Positions 51,386 through 60,288 are shown, numbered from the stretch's first letter. The stretch is DNA of 64,000 nt from JASLCR01 sp964407405 (GCA_964407405.1 CAYOVH010000002.1:124001-188000), one strand, 5' to 3'. The notes: a model not told the origin generated them from the sequence alone. A program made the numbers and translations.

Positions 51386-51503
51386 CGCCTTTTGTATGCG
51401 GCGCACTACTTCGTTATCAGCTCCAGTTTTCGCTCGCGGTATGCATAATACCGCTTGCTCAGGCTTCGCTGCTGCCTCGTATCGTACTCGCCTACAAAAT
51501 GTG
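51386..51503 (+). promoter_or_regulatory. Structured spacer between atpD and atpC
   Basis: An outer pairing TTTTGTA (51390-51396)/TACAAAA (51493-51499) extended by GCG/CGC across one mismatch, and an inner perfect hairpin GCGGTAT-GCATA-ATACCGC (51436-51454) in almost the same register. GTATGCGG recurs just before the atpC binding site. The 144-nt spacer is far longer than the other gaps in this operon apart from the one before atpE. Confidence 0.5.
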
Positions 51504-51526
51504 CTTACGTATGCGGGAGGACTGCA

Positions 51527-51949
51527 ATGAGATTACAGCTTGTGACACTAATGGGCGTGCAAAAAGACGAAGACGTCTACGAAGTTCAACTACCGACCAA
51601 AGCCGGCCCGATCGGTGTATTTCCAGGGCATGAACCGCTCGTATCAGTGGCAGTGCCAGGTGTGATCGCAGTACGGTACAAAAAGAACGATCCGGACAAT
51701 CTACTTGAGTATTTTGCCGTCTCTGGCGGAGTGATCGAAATTGATCAAAATCTCGTACGTGTGCTGGTAGATGAGGCAGATCGTGGTGAAGATATCGTCG
51801 AGGCTGAGTCAAAGGCTGCACTCGAAAAGGCGCTGGCGATGCAAAAAAATGCCAAAGATGCCGTCGAACTTGAGAAAGCTACACAGCTAGTTGATCGTCA
51901 TCAGGTGCGACTCAATGTCGCCGGGCTTCGTCGTCGCCATCGTCGGTGA
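51527..51949 (+). CDS. atpC: ATP synthase subunit epsilon
   Basis: 140 residues: N-terminal beta sandwich with AGPIGVFPGHEPLVS and YFAVSGGVIEID, then the two C-terminal helices. It couples F1 to the c ring and may inhibit hydrolysis. A strong GGGAGGA precedes the ATG by 6 nt. An upstream in-frame extension is rejected because it lies in the structured spacer. Confidence 0.94.
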   Translation: MRLQLVTLMGVQKDEDVYEVQLPTKAGPIGVFPGHEPLVSVAVPGVIAVRYKKNDPDNLLEYFAVSGGVIEIDQNLVRVLVDEADRGEDIVEAESKAALEKALAMQKNAKDAVELEKATQLVDRHQVRLNVAGLRRRHRR

Positions 51950-51974
51950 TCTTGGCCCTGATCCTAGTCAATGA

Positions 51975-52916
51975 TTAACCAATAATAGCACGGACTTCGT
52001 CCGTGTTTTTGGTATGCATGAGTTTGTCGCGCAATTCGGCGGCACCTTCAAAGCTGTTGACGTAGATCTTGAAGAAGCGTTTTAGCGTTTCGAATGGCCG
52101 GCGGGTCTGATGAGAGTACTGGTCGTATAGATCAAGCTGGAGCCTTAATAGCTCAAGTAATTCTTGGCGGTTATGCACTTTTTGTTCATGCTCAAAGCAG
52201 AAAGGATTATGAAATACGCCGCGGCCGATCATAATGCCATTGATCCCCGGATACTCTTTGATCAGTTGGAGGCCGTGCTCTCTGTCCTCGATATCCCCAT
52301 TGATAGTCAGTAATGTTTGCGGTGCAGTCTCATCTCGCAAGGCTATGATTTCTGGAATTAGTTCAAAGTGTGCCGGGACTTTACTCATCTCTTTCTTTGT
52401 GCGCAGATGAATCGTCAGATTTTCGATATCCTGCTTAAAGAGGTGTGTGAGCCAATCGCGCCATTCGTCAACTTGTGAATACCCAAGCCGGGTCTTGACG
52501 CTGACAGGCAGGCCGGTAGTTTTAGCCGCAGTGATCATCTCGGCAGCCAAGGCTGGCGTGCGAATCATGCCTGCTCCGCCGCCGGCCTTGACTGCTGAAG
52601 CATCCGGACAGCCCATATTGATATCGATGCCGATAAAGCCAAGCTCTTTGCAATGGGCGGCCAGTTTTGCCATGTCTGCTGGTGCGGCACCCCAAAGCTG
52701 TGCAACTAGGCTAGTCTCATCGTCGGCTTTCACGAGGCGTCCACCGATGGCTTTGTCGCCAGCATGAGTCCAGCCGGTAGCATTGGTAAATTCGGTGAAG
52801 TAGAGGTCTGGTGTGCTTGCTTTTTCGACAACGTGACGAAAGATAATATCAGTCACGGCCTCCATCGGGGCTAAAATAAAGAATGGTTGCGGGAGGTCGT
52901 GCCAGAAATTGGTCAT
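51975..52916 (-). CDS. tRNA dihydrouridine synthase (Dus family)
   Basis: 313 residues of the FMN-dependent Dus barrel: LAPMEAVTDIIFRHV, GIDINMGCPDASAVKAGGGA with the catalytic Cys, VSVKTRLGY, IHLRTKK and NGDIEDREHG, then GIMIGRGVFHNP. Reduces uridines in tRNA D loops. The substrate class (DusA/B/C) cannot be set. Its last codons contain the terminator of the opposite atp operon. It follows the 63-aa gene by 3 nt. Confidence 0.95.
   Translation of the reverse strand: MTNFWHDLPQPFFILAPMEAVTDIIFRHVVEKASTPDLYFTEFTNATGWTHAGDKAIGGRLVKADDETSLVAQLWGAAPADMAKLAAHCKELGFIGIDINMGCPDASAVKAGGGAGMIRTPALAAEMITAAKTTGLPVSVKTRLGYSQVDEWRDWLTHLFKQDIENLTIHLRTKKEMSKVPAHFELIPEIIALRDETAPQTLLTINGDIEDREHGLQLIKEYPGINGIMIGRGVFHNPFCFEHEQKVHNRQELLELLRLQLDLYDQYSHQTRRPFETLKRFFKIYVNSFEGAAELRDKLMHTKNTDEVRAIIG
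51989..52010 (+). terminator. Terminator of the atp operon, inside dus
   Basis: CACGGAC (51989-51995)-ttc-GTCCGTG (51999-52005) followed by TTTTT. It lies within the 3' coding end of the convergent dus gene and encodes part of its KNTDEVR tail. Confidence 0.88.
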
Positions 52917-52919
52917 GGA

Positions 52920-53111
52920 TTATGCGCTGTAGGTGAGACCATCAGGTGTTGGCGGCTCAATCGGTTCAAAATCATCGCGATTGCGTCGTGGGCCCCATTC
53001 CGTTTCAACGACCTGGGGCAGCGCACCAGAGGCTAGCTCTCTATCTATTTTGGCTACACGAAGTTTTTCTGCGATTTCATTGGTATCTGATGAAAGTGAC
53101 TCTGCTGGCAT
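52920..53111 (-). CDS. Small acidic protein upstream of dus, 63 aa
   Basis: Polar and acidic with two short helices and a Pro-rich end (IEPPTPDGLTYSA). An AGAGG lies 7 nt before the ATG, and a TACAAT about 22 nt upstream may be the -10. It is first in an operon with dus, 3 nt apart. No family recognised. Confidence 0.65.
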   Translation of the reverse strand: MPAESLSSDTNEIAEKLRVAKIDRELASGALPQVVETEWGPRRNRDDFEPIEPPTPDGLTYSA

Positions 53112-53285
53112 GGCGTACCTCTTTTATTTTAAGATTGTATCGAATCTCTAGTATATCACACATGATATATCTATGCAATTCTCTCTCGGTGAGCAGGAAG
53201 ATTGCCTCGCTGCATTTGCATCTCACTAGAGCCACGAAATATTTCTTGGGCCTGGTGAAATGGACAGGAATAGTGCGTTTTCTTT

Positions 53286-53320
53286 GGAGGGAGGCGGTGG
53301 TTTGGGCGCCGCCTCCCTCC
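53286..53320 (-). terminator. Hairpin after the 46-aa gene
   Basis: A 12-bp perfect stem GGAGGGAGGCGG (53286-53297)/CCGCCTCCCTCC (53309-53320), 8 nt beyond the stop codon on the minus strand. No T tract follows on that strand. The remaining 53112-53285 stretch holds nothing I can name. Confidence 0.5.
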
Positions 53321-53328
53321 GATCGGGC

Positions 53329-53469
53329 TCACTCGAAAGCTTTGCGAGCCAGGTTGCCGGTCGAGCCGGCCTGCTTGGCCGCTGCTGCGGCCAACCTCTC
53401 CTGCTCCTTGCTGGCGACGCCGTTATCCACGGCCTTGATCGCCTTGTGGAGTTCCTCCTTGGTAGCCAA
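53329..53469 (-). CDS. Tiny basic protein, 46 aa, TTG start
   Basis: A Lys/Ala/Glu-rich helical protein (KEELHKAIKAVDNG, then an Ala-rich run and GNLARKAFE). TTG 53469 follows GAGGAGGTGAGG, an excellent binding site, which is itself paired in ACCTC-gagag-GAGGT. A long upstream structured region precedes it. It resembles the 56-aa protein at 8033 in style but not in sequence. No family recognised. Confidence 0.55.
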   Translation of the reverse strand: MATKEELHKAIKAVDNGVASKEQERLAAAAAKQAGSTGNLARKAFE

Positions 53470-53545
53470 GGTCCTCACCTCCTCTCGAGGTGTTGGTGGT
53501 GAACTCAAACCGGGAAGTCTCCGCGCTTGAGGTGAAACTCGAGGC

Positions 53546-53590
53546 GGGTGCCGGCACCAAGAGGGGGTCGAATCCTCGGTGCCGGCACCC
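53546..53590. repeat. Very stable inverted repeat
   Basis: GGGTGCCGGCACC (53546-53558) pairs with GGTGCCGGCACCC (53578-53590), continued by GAGG (53561-53564)/CCTC (53574-53577). The arms contain the self-complementary GGTGCCGGCACC. It lies between the tRNA-like gene and the 46-aa gene. Other small stems follow (CCGCC/GGCGG near 53630, TGTCGC/GCGACA near 53652-53692). Confidence 0.7.
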
Positions 53591-53739
53591 TCGGCGGGAT
53601 AACTTCCCCAAACTATCAACCGCCTTCCCCGGGCGGTCATAAGGGGGAGCTTGTCGCGCCGTAGATGGTCGGCCTGCCGCTGGATTGCGACAGGCCATGA
53701 AGGGACGTAACTCTTGCAAGCAAGTGTTGCACCCCTTCG

Positions 53740-53855
53740 TCGGGGTAGCGAGACTCGAACTCGCACCTTCCCACTTTTCAACCAAGAGCTTTTTACTTTT
53801 GGAAGGTAAAAAGATTGGTTGGATGAGATGCTCTGCCATATTAGGCTATACCCCG
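53740..53855 (-). tRNA. tRNA-like gene with structured insertion, identity unsure
   Basis: On the minus strand: acceptor CGGGGTA/TACCCCG (7 bp), D-arm-like GCCTAATATGGCAGAGC, T arm GCGAG-TTCGAGT-CTCGC, variable loop AGGT or AAGGT. Between the D arm and the T arm are about 70 nt instead of the usual ~22. These stack as TCTCA/TGGGA, then CAACCAA/TTGGTTG, then CTTTTTAC/GTAAAAAG closing a loop with TTCCAAA. That loop has the form of a tRNA-Trp anticodon loop (CCA). Read instead as an anticodon stem plus insertion, about 40 nt would be intron. No encoded CCA. Total 116 nt. Confidence 0.6.
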
Positions 53856-53857
53856 CG

Positions 53858-53896
53858 CGTACTATTCCTGTCTTTTAAGGTGCTAGGAATAGTACG
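53858..53896 (-). repeat. Inverted repeat directly upstream of the tRNA-like gene
   Basis: A 12-bp perfect CGTACTATTCCT (53858-53869)/AGGAATAGTACG (53885-53896). A further GTACGAC/GTCGTAC pair spans about 53891-53937. It would form a hairpin in the 5' leader of the precursor. Nothing else is seen up to 53972. Confidence 0.65.
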
Positions 53897-53972
53897 ACCA
53901 CAAAGCGCGATCTCCTTTTTCGTGCCCAATAGTCGTACCACTCAACTAGCTTAGATAATTATACGGCATTTC

Positions 53973-56900
53973 TCATTTCTCGTCAAGCAAGAATTGCTCG
54001 AAGTCGAGCATACCGCGATAGGTTGGCAGATAGTGTGAGGTATCAGGTAGGTCAAGTGTAGTGATGCGCGACCATACTGTATTGACCAGGGTCGCGAATG
54101 TACTTATCTCATCGGAATCGAACTCAAGCTCGAGCATGACGATATCTCCATGTTCATCTGGCTCAACGAACTGCAGGCGTCCGTGGGTGACTGTATAGGT
54201 CGACCAGTCTCGAGAGTTTTCGACGAGGAGTTTGTAGAAAAGCAGCTGTTGACGGTATTTGTGGAGTTTGATCTTTTCGCCATCACTTTTGCCTTGCCAG
54301 CTATGCGACGGTCGGCCAGTCTTGTAATCGGTTACGATGATAGTTTTTGCTTGGTGATCAATATCGACAAGGTCGAGCGTACCGGTGAGGCGCGCTTCAC
54401 TAATGCGTGATTGCTGATCGGCGAACCCAAGCTCTGGCTTCTGTGTTACGAGAAAATCATCACCCTTGGCGCTCAGGAATGTTGTTAGGGCGTGGCTGCC
54501 GCGTTCAAAATAGAGGGCAAAGCTACCTCTATCCAATGAGCCGCGATTGAGATATTGCTCAAAGTCCTGCAGGCTGTCTTCGATTGGGCGTCGATGATTG
54601 GTTGCGATCAGATGAGCATGAGCCTGCTGCAATGAGGCATGGATCGCTGAACCATACAGGGCATCTGGGCTCATGGTTTGCGGGAAGCGAAGCAATGAAC
54701 TAAGCAAGAAATGTTCCGGACCACCACGCGAGATGTCGAGAAAGTTACCAAGGTGGGTAGCACTAAGCTTGTAATGCTCAAGCACTGGACCAAGCAACTG
54801 CCTCATAGTCGGGACGGTCAATCTCGTTAGCGATTGGCGCCATGCAATCTGGGCGTCTTTAATCTGCTCCTTTAGGTTCGGTTCGGCGAGAGTTTTGAGC
54901 GGCCAAGCAACGGTAGAAAGAAACTCCGGCAAGACGGTATCACTGCCTTTGTCATCATTAGCGGCGCGACTGATGGTCAGGCTTTTTCGCGCACGTGTCA
55001 TGGCGACAAAGAATAGTCGGAGACGTTCGTCATAGCTGTTGCCGGCTGGCATGAGCGGAAGATTTTCAGGATAGCCGATCAGCCGCGAGCGACTACGTAC
55101 TCGCCTTCCCCATTGATTATCGACAACCCCAGGGATGAAGACATGATCAAATTCGGCTCCCTTTGACTTGTGGGCAGTCATGATGTTGACGGCGGATTGA
55201 TCATGAGTGCTTGATGTGCGGATACTCATGATAGTTGAGCCGAGTTGTCGATGAACAGAGATGAACTCGAGAAAATCCCCAAGGGTCAGGGTGCTGCCAT
55301 TCCGGTAATTACGGAGCTCATGACGCAACGTCCTGAGTGCCTCGAGAAATTCAAGATATGCAGCTGGATTCGTTTCTTGATTTTCTTTGGCAAAAAAGTA
55401 ACGGCCATATGGCGCACGAAATGTCTCGTCGTTTATAGGTGTGATCGGACCGATCAGTTCGTCAAGAGTTGCTTCGAGCGATCCATTGAGACTTTTTTGA
55501 CTCATCTTGAGCAGCCATGCATGTATCGGTACAAACTCGGGTAATGCAGGCATTGCCTCCATCCAGTAAATATGTTCGCGGTGTGCCTGGAGGCTTAACT
55601 TCCAGATCACTTCAGGGGAGATGTCCCAGGCTGGATGTGCAAGCAGCTCTGGCAAACATGCATCTGCTTTGTCTGGGTTACCAGCAGCAAGGTTGTAGAT
55701 AAGTTCGCCAAGAAGCGTTAATTGGAGGATCACTTCACTTTCCAAGATGTTATCGCGACGCTCATAGTTTGTAGGGATATTTTGCTTCTCAAGATATGGG
55801 AGCAATGCTTCAAGTTCGCTATGTCTCCTTGTTAGGACAGAAATGTCGCAAGGTTCCACGCCCTTATCAATAAGTGACTTGATGCGGCGAGCTAGCCAGG
55901 CTCGTTCGTCGTCGGGTGTACTCGCTTGGACGATCTCTACGGCTGGGCCATTTTTATGGTGAGGATTTAAAGTTTTGTCGAGATCCGGGAGGTGGCGTTC
56001 GAGTCGTTCTGTCCCCTGTATGATAACTTGTCTTGATGCATCTAGAATCTGAGGAGTTGAGCGGTAATTATCAGTCAAGGTGATGCGCTTGAGCGACTCG
56101 TATTTGGCAGAAAAATCGAGAATATTGCTGATTTCGGCGCCCTGAAAGCTATAAATCGCTTGGTCATCATCGCCAACTACCATAAGATTTGGTGCGCCCT
56201 CGTTTGCTGGATTGCTCGTCAGAGCGCTGAGAAGACGCATCTGAGCAAGGTTGGTATCCTGGAACTCATCAACCATGATATAGAGGTATTGCTCTTGAAG
56301 GGCGAAGCGAAGCTCGTCAAAGACCTCGGCTCCATGGAGAACTCGCAAAACCATATCGTCAAAATCATACAGCTGTCTTTCCTGCATACGAGCAAGATAT
56401 TGGAAATAAACGGTTGATACCGCGCGCAGACGGGTATGGCGTTTGCGGTCTTTGAAGACATAATCACCACGGCTATTTTTTTCAAGCCAAGTGTTGCGCC
56501 AAGCGGTTATCGGTTTGGTCGAGTCGGTGTCAGAGGCAGCATCGACCATGTGTGCAAGGCTAAGGGCGAGCACGTTGGCTAACGGTGCAATATCTGGCGG
56601 TAGAGGACGTTGCTCGATCTGCGCAACAGTAGTGGCAATCTCAGACAACTTGCCAAGCATTGTCTTGGTAATACGCCCAGCAAATAGTCGGCCGAGGGCA
56701 GCTTCGACAGTATCGAGGACGCGCTCATTGTCGTTGATAACAGCCAATAGTTCATCGCTTGTCAGGCCGCTTTTTTTGAGTTCAGATATCGTCTTTGCGG
56801 TATCATTAAGGTACGTAAATTCGCCGCCAAACTGGCCTGCCAGAGGATTTTTGTGAGGTAATTCTTCAAAAATTTCGCGCAATATTTCATATGTGCTGAT

Positions 56901-57248
56901 TTCGTCTGCCGGACGGACATCAGCGCCCTGATAGAAGTACTCACCGTATCTGGCAATAATATCGCTGCCAAAACTGTGAAATGTATGGATGGCAACTTTG
57001 TAAGCATCCTGGCCGATGATGCCGATCAATCGTTCACGCATCGCTGCTGCCCCACTTTCCGTAAAGGTAAGACATAGGATATTGTTTGGTAGTGTGTCAG
57101 TTTTTTGAAGGATGTTGGCGACACGCATACTAAGGAGCTCAGTCTTGCCCGTGCCGGGTCCGGCGATGACCATCACTGGCCCGTCAATTGTACTCACAGC
57201 CTCTCTTTGTTGATCATTGAGCTTCTGGAGACGTTTTGTAAAATCCAT
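53973..57248 (-). CDS. UvrD-like helicase with RecB-type nuclease domain
   Basis: 1091 residues. SF1A helicase motifs in order: Q-motif LNDQQREAVS, Walker A VIAGPGTGKTELL, HTFHSFGSDI, Walker B VDEFQDTNLAQ, GDDDQAIYSFQGA, NYRSTPQIL, and VI LFFVAMTRARKSLTIS. A C-terminal PD-(D/E)XK nuclease domain has LTGTLDLVDID and IIVTDYKTGRPSH, as in AddB/RecB. A fused helicase-nuclease for recombination or repair. Start 57248: TACAAT lies 6 nt upstream (leaderless). Confidence 0.95.
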   Translation of the reverse strand: MDFTKRLQKLNDQQREAVSTIDGPVMVIAGPGTGKTELLSMRVANILQKTDTLPNNILCLTFTESGAAAMRERLIGIIGQDAYKVAIHTFHSFGSDIIARYGEYFYQGADVRPADEISTYEILREIFEELPHKNPLAGQFGGEFTYLNDTAKTISELKKSGLTSDELLAVINDNERVLDTVEAALGRLFAGRITKTMLGKLSEIATTVAQIEQRPLPPDIAPLANVLALSLAHMVDAASDTDSTKPITAWRNTWLEKNSRGDYVFKDRKRHTRLRAVSTVYFQYLARMQERQLYDFDDMVLRVLHGAEVFDELRFALQEQYLYIMVDEFQDTNLAQMRLLSALTSNPANEGAPNLMVVGDDDQAIYSFQGAEISNILDFSAKYESLKRITLTDNYRSTPQILDASRQVIIQGTERLERHLPDLDKTLNPHHKNGPAVEIVQASTPDDERAWLARRIKSLIDKGVEPCDISVLTRRHSELEALLPYLEKQNIPTNYERRDNILESEVILQLTLLGELIYNLAAGNPDKADACLPELLAHPAWDISPEVIWKLSLQAHREHIYWMEAMPALPEFVPIHAWLLKMSQKSLNGSLEATLDELIGPITPINDETFRAPYGRYFFAKENQETNPAAYLEFLEALRTLRHELRNYRNGSTLTLGDFLEFISVHRQLGSTIMSIRTSSTHDQSAVNIMTAHKSKGAEFDHVFIPGVVDNQWGRRVRSRSRLIGYPENLPLMPAGNSYDERLRLFFVAMTRARKSLTISRAANDDKGSDTVLPEFLSTVAWPLKTLAEPNLKEQIKDAQIAWRQSLTRLTVPTMRQLLGPVLEHYKLSATHLGNFLDISRGGPEHFLLSSLLRFPQTMSPDALYGSAIHASLQQAHAHLIATNHRRPIEDSLQDFEQYLNRGSLDRGSFALYFERGSHALTTFLSAKGDDFLVTQKPELGFADQQSRISEARLTGTLDLVDIDHQAKTIIVTDYKTGRPSHSWQGKSDGEKIKLHKYRQQLLFYKLLVENSRDWSTYTVTHGRLQFVEPDEHGDIVMLELEFDSDEISTFATLVNTVWSRITTLDLPDTSHYLPTYRGMLDFEQFLLDEK

Positions 57249-57291
57249 TCTTTTATTGTAGCAAAAGACAGATGGTATACTAGGGGTAGCC

Positions 57292-57780
57292 ATGAATAGT
57301 GAGATGTATGATGATATGGCATTAGAGCAGATAGCCAAAGAAAAGTTTGGCGTTTATTTTGACATTACCCATGTAGTCGTGCGCAATATTCCTGTCAGCC
57401 ATACGTCTACTGCGACCGTTTTTCTGACAGACAAGAAGCAACTTTATGTTTTTATACATGGCAAGTCGAAACTCCTGCTGGCTGACATAAAGAAGATAGT
57501 CAGTCGAATGGGCTTAACTGCAGAGCTCTTCTTGCCTCCAAAAGGACATCCGAGCTATTTTGATGATATTGGTAGCGAGAAGTTCCGAACTATATTTCCG
57601 GGCCGTTCAAATCCAACTGAAAATGATATTCGATACTATAGGATGCTGGCGCCATATAATCCCGCGCTGATCCAAATTATGGAGATAGCCGCGGGCGAGA
57701 TTCGTCAATTTGATACTGATGCATCAACTGGATGGCGACCAGCAGTCAAATTTACTTATCGTAGGATTAAGACGAGTTAG
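57292..57780 (+). CDS. Hypothetical protein, 162 aa, faintly YbaK-like
   Basis: An alpha/beta protein with VFLTDKKQLYVFIHGKSKLL, then SRMGLTAELFLPPKGHPSYF. The order of strands and the loop faintly recall YbaK/ProX aminoacyl-tRNA deacylases, but key residues cannot be confirmed. TATACT lies 10 nt before the ATG. It is divergent from the helicase gene. Confidence 0.6.
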   Translation: MNSEMYDDMALEQIAKEKFGVYFDITHVVVRNIPVSHTSTATVFLTDKKQLYVFIHGKSKLLLADIKKIVSRMGLTAELFLPPKGHPSYFDDIGSEKFRTIFPGRSNPTENDIRYYRMLAPYNPALIQIMEIAAGEIRQFDTDASTGWRPAVKFTYRRIKTS

Positions 57781-57786
57781 TTTATT

Positions 57787-58359
57787 CTAGCGAAATGAAC
57801 AGCCTGTGCCATCTATTAAAGCAATGCCTTGACTGCTTCTCATGAATATCCATGAATTATTGTACGGATCGAAGTAAGTGATAAAAAAACTTGAATTACC
57901 AGCGGCGTTCCCTGTCCCGCTTAGAAGAATTGAGCAGCTTGAGCCGCCGATATTTGCATATATTTTGTCACTTGAGTCGGCTGCGGTACGGGCGGCATAA
58001 TAGAGGTAGTTCTTATTGTAACTTCCTCCACATGTCGTAGTAGTGCAGTAAACGAGCTGGAGGCTGTCATTTTTGAGTGAATCTGCAGGTGTTCCGAAGG
58101 CCGTGGCCGCATTATTGAGTTGGAGTGTGCTCATAGGGCCGCCATTTGTTGTACTAAGAGAAGTAGGATACTCTCCGTTTTTTTGATAGTACTTCTCTGC
58201 TCCATTTGCGACAAGCGTCCCCATAGCCGTTGCCCTTGATCCCGCGGCTTGGCGTTGATAGCCAAGATAGGATACTGTGGAGATAGTTGCAAGCATGACG
58301 ATAATGACACAAACTATCAGAAGTTCAACAAGAGTGAAACCGCTTATGTTTTTCCGCAT
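57787..58359 (-). CDS. Type IV pilin-like protein
   Basis: 190 residues with a classic prepilin leader: short basic MRKNISG, then cleavage before FTLVELLIVCVIIVMLATIS (Glu at +5). The globular part has four cysteines able to form two disulfides and ends in GTGCSFR. It is exported and assembled by the type IV pilus machinery, which is not in this window. TACAGT lies 6 nt before the ATG (leaderless). Confidence 0.93.
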   Translation of the reverse strand: MRKNISGFTLVELLIVCVIIVMLATISTVSYLGYQRQAAGSRATAMGTLVANGAEKYYQKNGEYPTSLSTTNGGPMSTLQLNNAATAFGTPADSLKNDSLQLVYCTTTTCGGSYNKNYLYYAARTAADSSDKIYANIGGSSCSILLSGTGNAAGNSSFFITYFDPYNNSWIFMRSSQGIALIDGTGCSFR

Positions 58360-58388
58360 ATCACTACTGTAGCAAAAATAGTGTTTAT

Positions 58389-59426
58389 TTAGAAATTTTT
58401 ATTCTCAGATCGAGCTGCAGCAATTGAACTGACAATAGAGGTACCAACGATCATTAGCCCAGCCACGCCGGCAATTACTTCGGGTATATTGATAAATAGG
58501 CCGAGTAGTAGAACCATTGCCAAGATACCGATCGTATAGTGTGCGCCGTGTTCGAGATAGCGGTACATCGTCAGCGTCTGCCGGCGTACCATGAAGAGAG
58601 TGAGACTACGCACCCACAAGGCTCCGATACCAAGGCCGATCGCAATCAGTACGACATCTTGGGTAATAGCAAATGCACCGATAACCCCATCGAGACTAAA
58701 GCTACCGTCAAGTATTTGCAGATAGAGGAACCCCATTAGTCCGCTAAGAGCTGTTTGCTTGTGTACGGAGCTTTTGGTCTCTGAGCCACCGATGCTACTG
58801 GTGAGGAGATGAAGCGCCAAAAAGAGGACGATACCGATGCTGCCGGCAACGATTGTTTCCTCGGGATGGTTATTAAATGGCAGGATGGTTATTACGGTCA
58901 GAATCGCAGCAGATATAAATGTGTATATCCACCACTTTCCGATTTGCTGCAGCGGACGTTCGATGATGTCAATCCACAGTATCTTTCTCCCCGGATCAAA
59001 GAAAAACGCTAGTGCTAGCATCAGTAGGAACATGCCGCCGAACGAGGCAATATACGGATGAGCGTGGACGAGCTTTTCGGCGTATTCTGCTTGATGGTGG
59101 AGTGTTAGGTCAATGACCTCACTAGCTGAGAGGCTTGCGGTCAGCATGACGAGCACGATGGGAAAAACCAGCCGCATACCGAATACAGCGATCGCCATAC
59201 CAACTGTCATAAACATTTGCTGCCAAAATCTACTCATGCCGGCTAGGATGCGTGCGTTGATGATGGCATTGTCAAAGCTGAACGTCACCTCGATCAGTAT
59301 CAAGACGAAGGTCAGGAATAGCGCAGAGATGCCGAGATACCCCCATACGGCAATGAGGCTGGTGACGGTGATAAGTCCTGTAATAAAGAATATTCGTAGC
59401 GGGTGGTGGGAATGGAAAGGAGACAT
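58389..59426 (-). CDS. TerC/DUF475-family integral membrane protein
   Basis: 345 residues with about nine membrane helices. The family mark is EVTFSFDNAIINARILAGM in the second helix, repeated in mirror form by DGSFSLDGVIGAFAI later. The paired acidic residues suggest metal binding; relatives are linked to manganese export or tellurite resistance. TATACT lies 7 nt before the ATG. Confidence 0.9.
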   Translation of the reverse strand: MSPFHSHHPLRIFFITGLITVTSLIAVWGYLGISALFLTFVLILIEVTFSFDNAIINARILAGMSRFWQQMFMTVGMAIAVFGMRLVFPIVLVMLTASLSASEVIDLTLHHQAEYAEKLVHAHPYIASFGGMFLLMLALAFFFDPGRKILWIDIIERPLQQIGKWWIYTFISAAILTVITILPFNNHPEETIVAGSIGIVLFLALHLLTSSIGGSETKSSVHKQTALSGLMGFLYLQILDGSFSLDGVIGAFAITQDVVLIAIGLGIGALWVRSLTLFMVRRQTLTMYRYLEHGAHYTIGILAMVLLLGLFINIPEVIAGVAGLMIVGTSIVSSIAAARSENKNF

Positions 59427-59493
59427 AATACTTAGTATACATAAGCAAATCCCGTTGCCAAAAACAAATTTTGCTATGAGACCCTATTGGCTA

Positions 59494-60288
59494 TTAGGCT
59501 TTTTTCATATAGGCGCGGACTGTCAGGGGCGCAAAGATGGCGACGATGAGTAATGCTATGAGGATACAGAGCCAGAAGTCGTTACCGATTGTGCCATGAT
59601 TTGCTAGGTCGCGGACCGCAGCTACGAGATGCGAGATCGGATTGATCTTGACGAATACTTGTAGCCAGTTTGGCAGTGTGTCGACCGGTACAAAGGCGTT
59701 AGACAGGAATGTTAATGGAAAGATAAACAAAAAGGCAATAGCCTGCACGCTGGCGGCGCTACGAGCCATCACGCCGATGAGGGCAAATACCCAGCTAAGA
59801 CACCACGCAACGGCGATGGCGAGCAAGCCACCGGCCGCAGCACCAAGTAGTCCACCACCGGGATGGTATCCCATAAACCAGCCGGTGGTGAATGTTAGTA
59901 TTGCGACGATCAAGTAACGAGTTGTGTCAGCCAGCAAGGCGCCTGCTAGCGGTGCAATGCGGGCGATTGGCAGCGCTTTGAAACGATTGAACACTCCTTT
60001 GTCCATATCTTCACGAAGCTGTTGGCCGGTTACTTGACTGGTCGTCAAGATTGACATGGCAAGGATACCGGGAATGAGTGCTGGGAGATATGCTGCTACA
60101 TTGCCAGAGATTGCCCCGCCGAATAGATAGCCGAACATCAACGGAAATAGGATCGGCTGGATTAGTACATCTGCAAATTGTTCTGGGGTGCGTCGCATCT
60201 TGAGTAGATTGCGGTACGCCATTGTAAAGGTGTCACGCAGTGCTTGTCCGACTGAAGCACGCTTTTTGAGATATTGAGTTGGTTCCAT
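59494..60288 (-). CDS. ABC-2 type transporter permease
   Basis: 264 residues, six membrane helices typical of ABC-2 permeases, with the family stretch SNAFVPVDTLPNWLQVFVKI and PISHLVAAVRDLA near the C terminus. Works with the ATPase encoded upstream, whose stop overlaps its start (TAATG at 60288). Probably a drug or lipid exporter. Confidence 0.94.
   Translation of the reverse strand: MEPTQYLKKRASVGQALRDTFTMAYRNLLKMRRTPEQFADVLIQPILFPLMFGYLFGGAISGNVAAYLPALIPGILAMSILTTSQVTGQQLREDMDKGVFNRFKALPIARIAPLAGALLADTTRYLIVAILTFTTGWFMGYHPGGGLLGAAAGGLLAIAVAWCLSWVFALIGVMARSAASVQAIAFLFIFPLTFLSNAFVPVDTLPNWLQVFVKINPISHLVAAVRDLANHGTIGNDFWLCILIALLIVAIFAPLTVRAYMKKA

Noticed and set aside
53561..53590. T-loop-like GGGTCGAATCC suggesting a second tRNA or tmRNA end
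   Set aside because: It lies in the loop of a long inverted repeat; no acceptor stem, no CCA and no matching 5' half were found.
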